A stretch of DNA of 12,221 nt from Anaerolineales bacterium (GTDB taxonomy: Bacteria > Chloroflexota > Anaerolineae > Anaerolineales > DRMV01): contig WFUL01000191.1 in assembly GCA_015484985.1 (NCBI GenBank), forward strand, positions 1 through 12,221. Direction: 5' to 3'. The notes below the pieces were generated by a model. That model was not told the origin of the DNA. It ran no database searches and worked only from the letters and a program-made list of their open reading frames with translations. Positions 1 through 6,002 of the stretch are shown here, piece by piece (the first letter of the stretch is position 1; every line of letters begins with the position of its first letter). Made by a program: the position numbers and the translations under genes.

Positions 1-120
1 GGCCTAACCAGGCCCTGAACCGCTGGAAAGAAAAGATAAAGTTGAGGCAGCGGCTTCGCCGCTGCCTCAACTTTATCGCTTTTTCCGGTGGTCCTGTACC
101 CGGTCAGACCCGCGCGAATA
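1..120. repeat. Nested palindromic element, copy 1 (left end cut by window edge)
   Basis: A 20-bp perfect inner stem (35-54 with 58-77, loop TTC) is enclosed by imperfect arms: 1-26 pairs with 85-110 at 18 of 26 positions, several of the rest being G-T wobbles. The right arm (83-120) aligns without gaps to that of copy 2 (4373-4410), 29 of 38 identical, including GGTCAG and GCGCGAA. The 5' boundary lies outside the window. The element sits 170-290 nt downstream of the Nudix stop codon. Confidence 0.75.
26..86. terminator. Putative bidirectional intrinsic terminator
   Basis: The 20-bp stem at 35-54/58-77 is followed by TTTTT on the plus strand (80-84) and by TTTTCTTT on the minus strand (34-27), so it could terminate transcription in both directions. 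On the minus strand it would end the mutase-dehydrogenase-tmk-Nudix transcript. It is also the core of palindromic element copy 1, so termination may be secondary to its repeat nature. Confidence 0.55.
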
Positions 121-251
121 AGTGGGTCCTAATACCAATTCTCCGTGAGATAGGACAAAGGCACTGTAGCCCTCATCTTTTGCGTCGAACTTCGTTCCAA
201 ATGTTTCACCTTGCAGAAGAGTGGTATAAGTGCCGAACACGCCCAGAGGGA
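121..251. other. Spacer with no supported gene
   Basis: This 131-bp stretch is visibly less GC-rich than its surroundings. One minus-strand frame stays open but has no start codon of its own after the Nudix stop, and its codons do not show the GC-rich third positions of neighbouring genes. I see no promoter, RNA gene or convincing protein. It may be the remnant of something interrupted by the flanking repeat arms. Confidence 0.4.
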
Positions 252-292
252 TCGCATAGGCCTGATGGGTACAGGACCGGGAGGAGAAAGGC
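252..292. repeat. Solo arm of the palindromic element family
   Basis: The 13-mer TCGCATAGGCCTG (252-264) is identical to the left arm of copy 2 (4281-4293). GGGTACAGGACC (267-278) is the exact reverse complement of 90-101 in the right arm of copy 1. No inner hairpin follows; the Nudix stop codon begins at 293. It is a left arm in inverted orientation to the copy 1 right arm. Confidence 0.6.
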
Positions 293-802
293 TCATTCCT
301 TTCTTCGCCAGAAGCGGTCCAGAATCCGTCGGGTCGTCGAAAAGGCCAGGGGTGGCAGCGGGTCCTCCGGCGCGAAGAAGGCCGCCCGGTCCGCGTCGTC
401 GCCGGGATGCAACCTTCCCCGGCGGAGGGTTCCCCGATAGACCAGCAGGAGGTCCGCGCCCTGGGGATGTTCCCGTCCATAGAGCACGTCCAGAAGGGGG
501 CCGATGTCCACCTCCAGGCCCGTCTCCTCCCGGCACTCCCGGGCCGCGGCTTCCCGGGGGTCCTCCCCGGCGTCCAGGAAGCCCGCGGGCAGGGTCCAGT
601 GGCCCCTCTGGGGCTCCACTGCGCGACGCACCAGCAGCACCCGGCCCTGGGGGTCGGTCACCAGCACGGCCACGGCCACCTTCGGGTCGGCGAAGTACAC
701 CCAACCGCACCGGGGACACACCGGCCGTTCCTTTCCGAAACGCACCTCCCGCACCACCGGCGTGCCACAGCGTATGCAGTAGCGGACGTGGGCGTCGTGC
801 AT
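293..802 (-). CDS. Nudix hydrolase with N-terminal zinc ribbon
   Basis: This 169-residue protein probably hydrolyses a nucleoside diphosphate linked to another moiety, such as ADP-ribose or NAD(H), in the cytosol. Two CxxC pairs (Cys9/Cys12 and Cys29/Cys32) form an N-terminal zinc ribbon as in NudC-like proteins. The Nudix box GX5EX7REUXEEXGU is complete at residues 74-96 (Gly74, Glu80, Arg88-Glu89, Glu92-Glu93, Gly95). The ATG at 802 was chosen because AAGGAAG lies about 9 nt upstream and the ribbon begins just inside; the frame runs further upstream only through the 820-856 hairpin. It is the last gene of the leftward operon, 62 nt after tmk, with that hairpin between. It is shorter than E. 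coli NudC (about 257 residues) and lacks its N-terminal domain, so the substrate cannot be read from sequence; ADP-ribose pyrophosphatase activity is an inference. Confidence 0.88.
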   Translation of the reverse strand: MHDAHVRYCIRCGTPVVREVRFGKERPVCPRCGWVYFADPKVAVAVLVTDPQGRVLLVRRAVEPQRGHWTLPAGFLDAGEDPREAAARECREETGLEVDIGPLLDVLYGREHPQGADLLLVYRGTLRRGRLHPGDDADRAAFFAPEDPLPPLAFSTTRRILDRFWRRKE

Positions 803-819
803 GAGGGGGCTTCCTTCAA

Positions 820-856
820 ACAATGTGTGCAACGGCAAAGCCGTTGCACACATTGT
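820..856. repeat. Perfect 17-bp hairpin between tmk and the Nudix gene
   Basis: Positions 820-836 pair perfectly with 840-856 around an AAA loop; the core reads GGCAAAGCC, close to the GGCGAAGCC core of other hairpins here. No real U-tract follows on the minus strand (TTTG only), so it is a poor terminator. It may set a processing point or lower expression of the distal Nudix gene. Confidence 0.7.
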
Positions 857-864
857 CTCTATTT

Positions 865-1527
865 TCATCGGGGTCCGTTGAGGCGGGCCAGGACCACCTC
901 TTGAATCCGGGCCTGAACTTCGTCCACCGAACCCGCGGTGGAAATCACCACCCAACGGTCCGGTTCCTCCGCGGCCATACGCAGGTAACCCTCCCGCACC
1001 CGTTGGTGGAAGGCTAAGGCCCGGGCGTCGAAGGAATTGAGGCCGCCCGTGCCGGCCCGACGTCGCAGGCCGGTTTTCACATCCACATCCAGCAGAAGGG
1101 TCAGGTGGGGGACCAGACCGCCCGTGGCCAGGTGATTTAGCATCCGGAGCTGGGCCACGTCCAGGCCCCGACCGTAACCCTGATAGGCCAGGGTGGAATC
1201 CGTGTACCGGTCGCAGATGACCACTTTCCCCTGCGCCAGGGCCGGCCGGATGAGGGAATTGACGTGCTGGGCCCGGTCCGCGAGGAAGAGGAACACCTCG
1301 GCCCAGGGGTCCAGGACATCCCCGTACTCAAAGAGCACCTGCCGTACCTGGCGGCCCATCTCCGTGCCACCGGGCTCTCGCGTCCAGAGGACGTCGTATC
1401 CCCGGGCCTCCAGGAAGGCCGCCAGGGCCCGGCTCTGCACGCTCTTGCCGCTACCCTCCGGACCTTCGAAGGTGATGAAGAACCCCGTGCCCGGCCCTTC
1501 GGGGTTTGCAGGCGGCTTCGTGCTCAC
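865..1527 (-). CDS. tmk: Thymidylate kinase (dTMP kinase)
   Basis: Phosphorylates dTMP to dTDP with ATP in dTTP synthesis, in the cytosol. The 220-residue product has the P-loop GPEGSGKS (residues 22-29), the REPGGTEMGRQVR segment that contacts dTMP, and the signature DRYTDSTLAYQGYGR; length is normal for the family (about 200-220). The GTG at 1527 is chosen because it overlaps the dehydrogenase stop codon in a GTGA arrangement (1524-1527), implying translational coupling; the frame further upstream is antisense-like and overlaps the dehydrogenase deeply. The N-terminus carries about 15 residues (TKPPANPEGPGTG) before the first strand, slightly longer than usual. Second-last gene of the operon; a 17-bp hairpin follows it. 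Assignment rests on motifs and is secure. Confidence 0.95.
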   Translation of the reverse strand: MSTKPPANPEGPGTGFFITFEGPEGSGKSVQSRALAAFLEARGYDVLWTREPGGTEMGRQVRQVLFEYGDVLDPWAEVFLFLADRAQHVNSLIRPALAQGKVVICDRYTDSTLAYQGYGRGLDVAQLRMLNHLATGGLVPHLTLLLDVDVKTGLRRRAGTGGLNSFDARALAFHQRVREGYLRMAAEEPDRWVVISTAGSVDEVQARIQEVVLARLNGPR

Positions 1528-2453
1528 ACCACCCGCCACCGCAGTTCTCCTCCCGTGAGCGCGGCCCACACCTCCTGGGCGATGTCCAGGGCCACCCGGG
1601 CCTGGGCCTCGCGGGTCTGGGCCGCGACATGGGGCGTGGCCACCACCCGGGGATGGGTGACCAAAGGCGTCGCGCCCGGCGGCTCCTGGGCGAAGACGTC
1701 CAGCCCGGCACCATACACTCGACCCGACTCCAGGGCCTCCAGGAGCGCTTCCTCGTCCACCACGCCCCCGCGCGCGGTACACAGCAGAATCACCCCCTCC
1801 TTCATGCGGGCAAAGGCATCCCGGCCTACCAGGCCTCGGGTCTCCTCGGTCAGGGGTACGTGCACGCTGACCACGTCCGCGCGGGCGTACAGGTCCTCCA
1901 GTGAGGCCATGGGCTCCGCGCCCCGTTCCCGGATGGCTTCGGGGTTCAGATAGGGGTCGTAGGCCACCACCTGCATGCCCAGGCCCCGGGCCCGCCGGGC
2001 CACGGCCGCGCCGATGCGCCCGATGCCGATGAGGCCCAGGGTGCGGCCCGCGAGCTCGATGCCCATGAAGCGTTTCTTTTCCCAGCGGCCCTGCTTCATG
2101 CTCGCGTCGGCCTGGGGGATGCTGCGGGCCACGGCGAAGAGCAGGGCGATGGTGTGTTCGGCCACGGCCTCGGTGGTGGCCTGGGGCGCGTTCACCACGA
2201 TGACCCCTCGCGCTCGCGCGGCCTCCAGGTCGATGTTGTCCACGCCCACACCCGCGCGGCCCACCACCTTCAGGTTGGGCATCCGGCTCAGGAAGTCTCG
2301 AGTCACCTTGGTGCGGCTGCGCACGATGAGGGCGTCCAGTTGGGCCGGGTCCTTCAGGGCCGCGTCTTCCACCAACACCCGCGCACCCCGGTCCTCCAAC
2401 CAGCGCCGTCCGGATTCATGGATGGCGTCGGCAATGCCGATGGTCCACGACAT
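1524..2453 (-). CDS. serA: D-2-hydroxyacid dehydrogenase, phosphoglycerate dehydrogenase type
   Basis: NAD-dependent oxidoreductase, most likely oxidising 3-phosphoglycerate to 3-phosphohydroxypyruvate, the first step of serine synthesis. Numbered from the ATG at 2453 (309 residues): GxGxxG dinucleotide-binding loop at about 143-148, adenosine-binding Asp near 166 (AYDPY), catalytic Arg228 (TARGG), Glu257 (QEPP) and His275 (TPHVAAQT). The start at 2453 is preferred over an in-frame ATG at 2459 because the Shine-Dalgarno AAGGAGG, which overlaps the mutase stop, abuts the 2459 codon but lies 6 nt before 2453. It is a short form without the C-terminal ACT or ASB regulatory domains of long SerA. 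It follows the mutase by 12 nt and overlaps tmk by 4 nt. Related 2-hydroxyacid dehydrogenases cannot be fully excluded. Serine would feed the cysteine operon on the other side of the DUF72 gene. Confidence 0.82.
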   Translation of the reverse strand: MSWTIGIADAIHESGRRWLEDRGARVLVEDAALKDPAQLDALIVRSRTKVTRDFLSRMPNLKVVGRAGVGVDNIDLEAARARGVIVVNAPQATTEAVAEHTIALLFAVARSIPQADASMKQGRWEKKRFMGIELAGRTLGLIGIGRIGAAVARRARGLGMQVVAYDPYLNPEAIRERGAEPMASLEDLYARADVVSVHVPLTEETRGLVGRDAFARMKEGVILLCTARGGVVDEEALLEALESGRVYGAGLDVFAQEPPGATPLVTHPRVVATPHVAAQTREAQARVALDIAQEVWAALTGGELRWRVV

Positions 2454-2465
2454 GGGCATCCTCCT

Positions 2466-4133
2466 TCAGAAGGCCGGATGGTACTCGCCCCATACCTCCC
2501 GCAACACCCGGCAGATTTCCCCTAAGGTCACGTGGTGCTCCACGGCTTCGATGAACAGGGGCATGAGTTCGGCATGGGGGTCCCGGGCGGCCTGTTCGAT
2601 GCGGGTGAGCAACTCGCTCACCTTCTGGTTGTCCCGTCGGGACCGCAGTTCGGCCAGGCGGCGGCGCTGTTCCTCCTCGATGGCCGGGTCCACTTTGAGG
2701 GCTTCCAGTTCGGGCTGGTCTTCTTCCATCTGGAACGCGTTGACGCCCACGATGATTTGCTCGCCCGATTCCACGGCCTGCTGATAGCGATAGGCGGCCT
2801 CGTGGATTTCCTGCTGGATGTACCCCCGTTCGATGGCCGTAAGCATCCCGCCCCATTCCTCAATACGCCGGAAGTAATCCCACACCCGGCGCTCGATTTC
2901 GTCGGTGAGGTATTCCACGTAGTAGGAACCCGCCAGGGGGTCCACCGTATCCGCCACGCCGCTCTCGTAGGCGATGATTTGCTGGGTCCGCAGGGCGATG
3001 CGCGCGGACTTCTCCGTGGGGAGCCACAAGGCCTCGTCCATGGCGTTGGTGTGCAGGGACTGGGTGCCCCCCAGCACCGCGGCCAGGGCCTGCAGGGTCA
3101 CCCGCACGATGTTGTTCTCCGGCTGCTGGGCCGTGAGGGTGGAACCCGCGGTCTGGGTGTGGAAGCGCAGCATCCACGAGCGGGGATTCCTGGCCCCGAA
3201 TTTCTCCCGCATGATGCGGGCCCAGATGCGCCGCGCGGCCCGGAACTTGGCGATTTCCTCAAAGAAGTTGTTGTGGGCGTTGAAGAAGAAGGACAGCCGG
3301 GGCGCGAAGGCGTCCACGTCCAGTCCCGCGTCCAGGGCAGCCTGCACGTAGGTCATGGCGTTGGCCAGGGTGAAGGCCACTTCCTGTACCGCGGTGGCGC
3401 CGGCCTCCCGGATGTGGTAGCCCGAAATGCTGATGGTGTTCCACTTGGGCACCTCCCGGGCCCCGAAGCGGAAGGTATCCGTGATGAGGCGCATGGAGGG
3501 CTTGGGGGGAAAGATGTACGTCCCCCGGGCGATGTATTCCTTCAGGATGTCGTTCTGGATGGTTCCCCGGAGTTTCCTGATGTCCGCGCCCTGCTTTTTG
3601 GCCACCGCGATATACATGGCCCAGAGAATGGCCGCGGGCGCGTTGATGGTCATGCTGGTGGAGACCCGCTCCAGGGGAATGCCCCGGAACAGGCGCTCCA
3701 TGTCTTCGAGGGAGGAAATCGAGACCCCCACCTTGCCCACCTCGCCGTGGGCCAGGGGGTCGTCGGCATCGTAGCCCAGTTGGGTGGGCAGGTCGAAGGC
3801 TACGGAAAGGCCCGTCTGTCCCTGTTGGAGCAGGTAATGGAAGCGCCGGTTGGTTTCCTCCGCGGTTCCAAAGCCCGCGTACTGGCGCATGGTCCAGAGC
3901 CGGCCCCGGTACATGGTGGGGTACACGCCCCGGGTGAAGGGGTACTGGCCGGGAAAGCCCAGTTTCTCCAGGTAATCGGGGTCCTCCCGCTGGGGAACGA
4001 GGAAGCGGGGCACGGGAATATCGGAATGGGTGCGAAACTCGGTCCGGCGTTCCGGCGCCTTCTGGAGGAAGGGCTGCAGTACCTTCTCTTCCCACAGGCG
4101 GTAGATTTCCCGAAGCCATGCAGGCACGGACAT
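2466..4133 (-). CDS. Methylmalonyl-CoA mutase, large (catalytic) subunit without B12 domain
   Basis: Adenosylcobalamin-dependent isomerase, most likely interconverting (R)-methylmalonyl-CoA and succinyl-CoA in propionate metabolism. The 555-residue protein covers only the TIM-barrel substrate domain; it ends where the cobalamin-binding DxHxxG domain would begin in single-chain enzymes, so a separate small subunit must exist and is not in this window. Visible residues: TMRQYAGF with Tyr85, GTIQND with Gln193, PKPSMR with Arg215, SISGYH with His240, and NNIVR and GGTQSLHTN blocks. The Tyr/Arg pair corresponds to residues that in established work favour methylmalonyl-CoA; isobutyryl-CoA mutases carry Phe/Gln. 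ATG at 4133 is preceded by GGGAGG. It is the first gene of the operon and its stop overlaps the ribosome-binding site of the dehydrogenase. Specificity is inferred from motif alignment by eye. Confidence 0.9.
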   Translation of the reverse strand: MSVPAWLREIYRLWEEKVLQPFLQKAPERRTEFRTHSDIPVPRFLVPQREDPDYLEKLGFPGQYPFTRGVYPTMYRGRLWTMRQYAGFGTAEETNRRFHYLLQQGQTGLSVAFDLPTQLGYDADDPLAHGEVGKVGVSISSLEDMERLFRGIPLERVSTSMTINAPAAILWAMYIAVAKKQGADIRKLRGTIQNDILKEYIARGTYIFPPKPSMRLITDTFRFGAREVPKWNTISISGYHIREAGATAVQEVAFTLANAMTYVQAALDAGLDVDAFAPRLSFFFNAHNNFFEEIAKFRAARRIWARIMREKFGARNPRSWMLRFHTQTAGSTLTAQQPENNIVRVTLQALAAVLGGTQSLHTNAMDEALWLPTEKSARIALRTQQIIAYESGVADTVDPLAGSYYVEYLTDEIERRVWDYFRRIEEWGGMLTAIERGYIQQEIHEAAYRYQQAVESGEQIIVGVNAFQMEEDQPELEALKVDPAIEEEQRRRLAELRSRRDNQKVSELLTRIEQAARDPHAELMPLFIEAVEHHVTLGEICRVLREVWGEYHPAF

Positions 4134-4172
4134 GATGGTCCTCCCGGTCCGGTGTTCGACGGTTCTGCCCTA

Positions 4173-4201
4173 AATCTACCGCACTTTGGGGGAGGTAGCA
4201 A
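4173..4201 (-). promoter_or_regulatory. Candidate sigma-70 promoter of the mutase operon
   Basis: On the minus strand, TTGCTA (4201-4196) and TAGATT (4178-4173) are separated by exactly 17 nt, each matching the consensus at four of six positions. A start near 4166 would give a leader of about 33 nt before the mutase ATG. The match is moderate and could be chance. Confidence 0.4.
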
Positions 4202-4224
4202 AGAGGGAAGGGAGAGTGTTCAAA

Positions 4225-4253
4225 AATATGGGGTACCTTTCACACCCCATATT
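4225..4253. repeat. 10-bp hairpin upstream of the mutase promoter
   Basis: AATATGGGGT (4225-4234) pairs perfectly with ACCCCATATT (4244-4253) around a 9-nt loop. On the minus strand it is followed by TTTTTG, so it could be a weak terminator protecting the mutase promoter from leftward readthrough, or an operator dyad. It carries the ATGGGGT motif that recurs at 4413 and 4652 and lies at the left flank of the palindromic elements. Confidence 0.5.
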
Positions 4254-4277
4254 GATTCCATGAAGAGAACGGTCCAG

Positions 4278-4410
4278 GTTTCGCATAGGCCTGGCCGGGC
4301 ACGGGACTCCAGGGGGAAAGAAAGATCATGTTCGTGCAGCGGCGAAGCCGCTGCACGAACATGATCTTCTCCTCCCGGTGGTCCGGGGCCTGGTCAGGCC
4401 TGCGCGAAAG
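4278..4410. repeat. Nested palindromic element, copy 2
   Basis: A 22-bp perfect inner stem (4322-4343 with 4347-4368, loop GAA) is enclosed by imperfect arms: 20 of 28 positions pair between 4287-4319 and 4374-4401. A conserved outermost segment follows (TTTCGCATAGGCCT left, AGGCCTGCGCGAAA right; 12 of 14 paired). The right arm matches copy 1 (29/38) and copy 3 (25/33). Beyond the core, 4210-4234 and 4650-4676 show further inverted similarity (GGGAG..TTCAAAAA against TTTTTCGAATACTCCC), suggesting that copy 2 was once larger and is now interrupted on its right side by copy 3. It lies between divergent genes, so it cannot be the terminator of either. Confidence 0.75.
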
Positions 4411-4420
4411 ACATGGGGTG

Positions 4421-4649
4421 CAGGGTTTTTCACTGTTCTAACAGAAGGGTGAAGCCATAGGGACCTCCCCTTTCGCTTAGATCGAACCGAGCTCAGGACC
4501 ATAAGGAAGAAAGCATTTGTGTGGGGCGGCTTCGCCGCCCCACACAAATTTATTTTTCTCCCTGCGGTCCTGAGCCCGAGGAGGCCTGCGCGTCACGTGG
4601 CAAATCACCTTGAAAAGACCTGGTTTTGTAAGAACGTGCAAAAACCCTG
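4421..4649. mobile_element. MITE-like palindromic element, copy 3, with TIRs and target-site duplication
   Basis: The 229-bp unit begins CAGGGTTTTT (4421-4430) and ends with its exact reverse complement AAAAACCCTG (4640-4649). Pairing continues inward (CAC, GTTCT with AGAAC, GTG) to 18 bp with two single-base bulges. Immediately outside both ends is the exact 10-bp repeat ACATGGGGTG (4411-4420 and 4650-4659), as expected for a target-site duplication. Inside are a second arm pair, GCTCAGGACC (4491-4500) with GGTCCTGAGC (4566-4575), and a 16-bp perfect central stem (4515-4530/4534-4549, loop TTC). No transposase is encoded, so it is non-autonomous. From memory, CAGGG ends and 8-10 bp duplications fit ISAs1-family insertion sequences; that family link is inference. 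Confidence 0.75.
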
Positions 4650-4659
4650 ACATGGGGTG

Positions 4660-4805
4660 CTTTTTCGAATACTCCCAAGAAGGAAGGGATAAAATGAGTA
4701 TGGAGAGCGACACAGCCGCTTTTGCACACCGTTGGTTCTGTGACCGGTTCAACCCGGTGAAAGGTGAGAGGAGAAGGGAGGGCATTCTTCAAAGGAGGTT
4801 CGCCC
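4660..4805. other. Upstream region of the DUF72 gene
   Basis: Holds TAAAAT (4690-4695) as a possible -10 box without a convincing -35 partner, a short dyad ACCGG/CCGGT around 4743-4758, and the strong Shine-Dalgarno AAGGAGG near 4792-4798. I see no gene here. The DUF72 promoter may have been altered by insertion of the palindromic elements directly upstream. Confidence 0.35.
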
Positions 4806-5546
4806 GTGAGCGAGGTCATCCTGGGATGCTGCGGGTTCCCTCGACGAAAGGCAGAGTACTTCCGGCACTTTGGGGCGGTGGAACTGCAGAGCACCTTCTA
4901 CCGTCTTCCCCAAAAGAAGACCGCGGCCCGGTGGCGGGAGGAGGCCCCTCAAGGCTTTGTGTTCACCCTCAAGGCCTGGCAGGCCATCACCCATCCCCCC
5001 TCCAGCCCCACCTACCGCCGGGCCCGGTGGACACCGCCGCCGGAGGAACGGGAGGCCTACGGCTTCTTCCGGCCCACGCGCCAGGTCTTCGCCGCGTGGG
5101 AGGCCACCCGGCGCATCGCGGTGCTGCTGGAAGCACCGGTGGTGGTCTTCCAGTGCCCGCCTTCCTTTCGGCCCACACCGGAAAACGTGGCCAACCTGCG
5201 GGCCTTCTTCACCCAGGTGGAGCGAGGGAACCTGACCTTCATCTGGGAACCCCGGGGCGAGTGGCCCCGGGACCTGGTGGCCCGGCTCTGTCGGGAACTG
5301 GACCTGGTCCACGGGGTGGACCCGCTGGAACAGCCGCCCACGACTTCAGGCACGGCCTACTTCCGCCTGCACGGCCACGCCCGAGGTCGGGGCCGGTATG
5401 CATATCGCCACCAGTACACCGACGAGGAACTGGACGCTTTGCTTCGCCGCTGTCAGGGCTTCACCCAGGTCTACGTGTTCTTCAACAACGCGTTCATGTG
5501 GGAGGATGCCCTGCGCTTCCAGACGCGCCTTCGGGCTTCGGGATGA
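4806..5546 (+). CDS. DUF72 (YecE-like) family protein
   Basis: A 246-residue soluble protein of the DUF72 family, a TIM-barrel fold whose biochemical role is not established. Recognised by the N-terminal GCCGF, the VELQSTFYRLP segment followed by RW, the F.FTLKAWQ..TH strand, the WEPRGEW motif, the YFRLHG strand and the C-terminal VYVFFNN block, all in the order usual for the family. The GTG at 4806 is preferred over an ATG at 4764 because AAGGAGG lies 8 nt before it and the conserved GCCGF strand then starts at residue 7. It is the only clear plus-strand gene and converges on cysO, sharing a 15-bp hairpin that covers its stop codon. Length is normal (240-290). Family assignment is firm; function is unknown. 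Confidence 0.9.
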   Translation: MSEVILGCCGFPRRKAEYFRHFGAVELQSTFYRLPQKKTAARWREEAPQGFVFTLKAWQAITHPPSSPTYRRARWTPPPEEREAYGFFRPTRQVFAAWEATRRIAVLLEAPVVVFQCPPSFRPTPENVANLRAFFTQVERGNLTFIWEPRGEWPRDLVARLCRELDLVHGVDPLEQPPTTSGTAYFRLHGHARGRGRYAYRHQYTDEELDALLRRCQGFTQVYVFFNNAFMWEDALRFQTRLRASG

Positions 5547-5575
5547 GGCGGCGATAAAGGGCCGCCTCATCCCGA
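5538..5575. terminator. Shared hairpin between convergent DUF72 and cysO genes
   Basis: Positions 5538-5552 pair perfectly with 5561-5575 (15 bp, 8-nt loop). The DUF72 stop codon (5544-5546) is inside the left arm and the cysO stop is 4 nt beyond the right arm. Neither strand has a U-tract, so it is not a classical intrinsic terminator; it may stabilise both mRNA 3' ends or act with Rho. Confidence 0.6.
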
Positions 5576-5578
5576 GGG

Positions 5579-5851
5579 TCATCCTCCCGCGATGCTGGGC
5601 AATATGCGCAGTTCCGCGTTCTCTTCCAGGGGCGTGTCCACCCCTTGCAGGCTGCGCACGTCCTCGCCGTTGAGGAAGACGTGGATGTAGGGCTGAAGGC
5701 GCCCCTCGCCGTTGAAGAGATGGGGCTTCAGGCGGGGATATTGGTCCACCAGGTCCTGCAGGGCTTCCCGCACGGTGCGGCCCTTCACCTGCACCGCCCG
5801 CTGGTTGTCGGCGTAAGGGCGTAGCGGCATGGGAAGCAACAACGTGGGCAT
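5579..5851 (-). CDS. cysO: CysO-like ubiquitin-fold sulfur carrier protein
   Basis: A 90-residue MoaD/ThiS-family protein. In the characterised mycobacterial system, the C-terminal Gly-Gly is converted to a thiocarboxylate that donates sulfur to CysM, and Mec then releases cysteine from the carrier. Visible here: the LRPY start, a GRTVREALQDLVDQYP helix region, VFLNGEDVRSLQG, a PLEENAELRILP strand and the terminal SIAGG ending exactly in Gly-Gly. The pattern closely resembles remembered M. tuberculosis CysO (which ends ILPAVAGG). It is the last gene of the cysM operon, preceded by GGGAGGTGAACC before ATG 5851. A 151-nt gap with a degenerate repeat separates it from the 95-residue gene, so its expression may differ. 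It contains no cysteine. An activating MoeB-like E1 enzyme is not in the window. Confidence is high because of the neighbouring mec and cysM. Confidence 0.92.
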   Translation of the reverse strand: MPTLLLPMPLRPYADNQRAVQVKGRTVREALQDLVDQYPRLKPHLFNGEGRLQPYIHVFLNGEDVRSLQGVDTPLEENAELRILPSIAGG

Positions 5852-5867
5852 GGTTCACCTCCCAGAT

Positions 5868-5959
5868 TGGTTGTTGGTCGATGGTCGATGGTCGTTGGTT
5901 ATTCGTCGGTCGTCGTCCGTCGTCCGTCGTTCGTCGGTCGTGGGTTGGTTGTTGGTGGG
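5868..5959. repeat. Degenerate GTCGT/GGTCG tandem repeat upstream of cysO
   Basis: About 90 bp of short, imperfect tandem units built from GGTTGTTGGTCG, ATGGTCG and CGTCCGTCGT. The plus strand is G/T-rich; the minus (mRNA) strand is an A/C-rich, purine-poor tract likely to stay unstructured. It ends at a modest hairpin (GTGGGC 5955-5960 with GCCCAC 5977-5982). It fills most of the 151-nt gap between the 95-residue gene and cysO. No coding or promoter signal is seen in it. Confidence 0.7.
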
Positions 5960-6002
5960 CACGCGAGGGGAGGCGCGCCCACCGTTTCTACGAAAGCCAG
6001 CC

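Noticed and set aside
73..292. Possible small protein on the minus strand after the Nudix stop (AYAIPLGVFGTY...)
   Set aside because: No start codon in the frame downstream of the Nudix stop, no ribosome-binding site, and part of it is the repeat arm. It may be a remnant but is not supported as a gene.
2532..4364. 610-codon open frame on the plus strand
   Set aside because: It is exactly antisense to the well-supported mutase. Its His/Gly/Val/Leu-rich composition is a by-product of GC-rich codons on the other strand, and no domain is recognisable.
4322..4549. Hairpins of copies 2 and 3 as gene terminators
   Set aside because: They lie between divergent genes, upstream of both, so no annotated transcript ends there. 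TIRs and a target duplication show a mobile-element origin for copy 3.
5868..5959. CRISPR array
   Set aside because: Units are short, degenerate and contiguous, without fixed-length repeats and spacers, and there are no cas genes.
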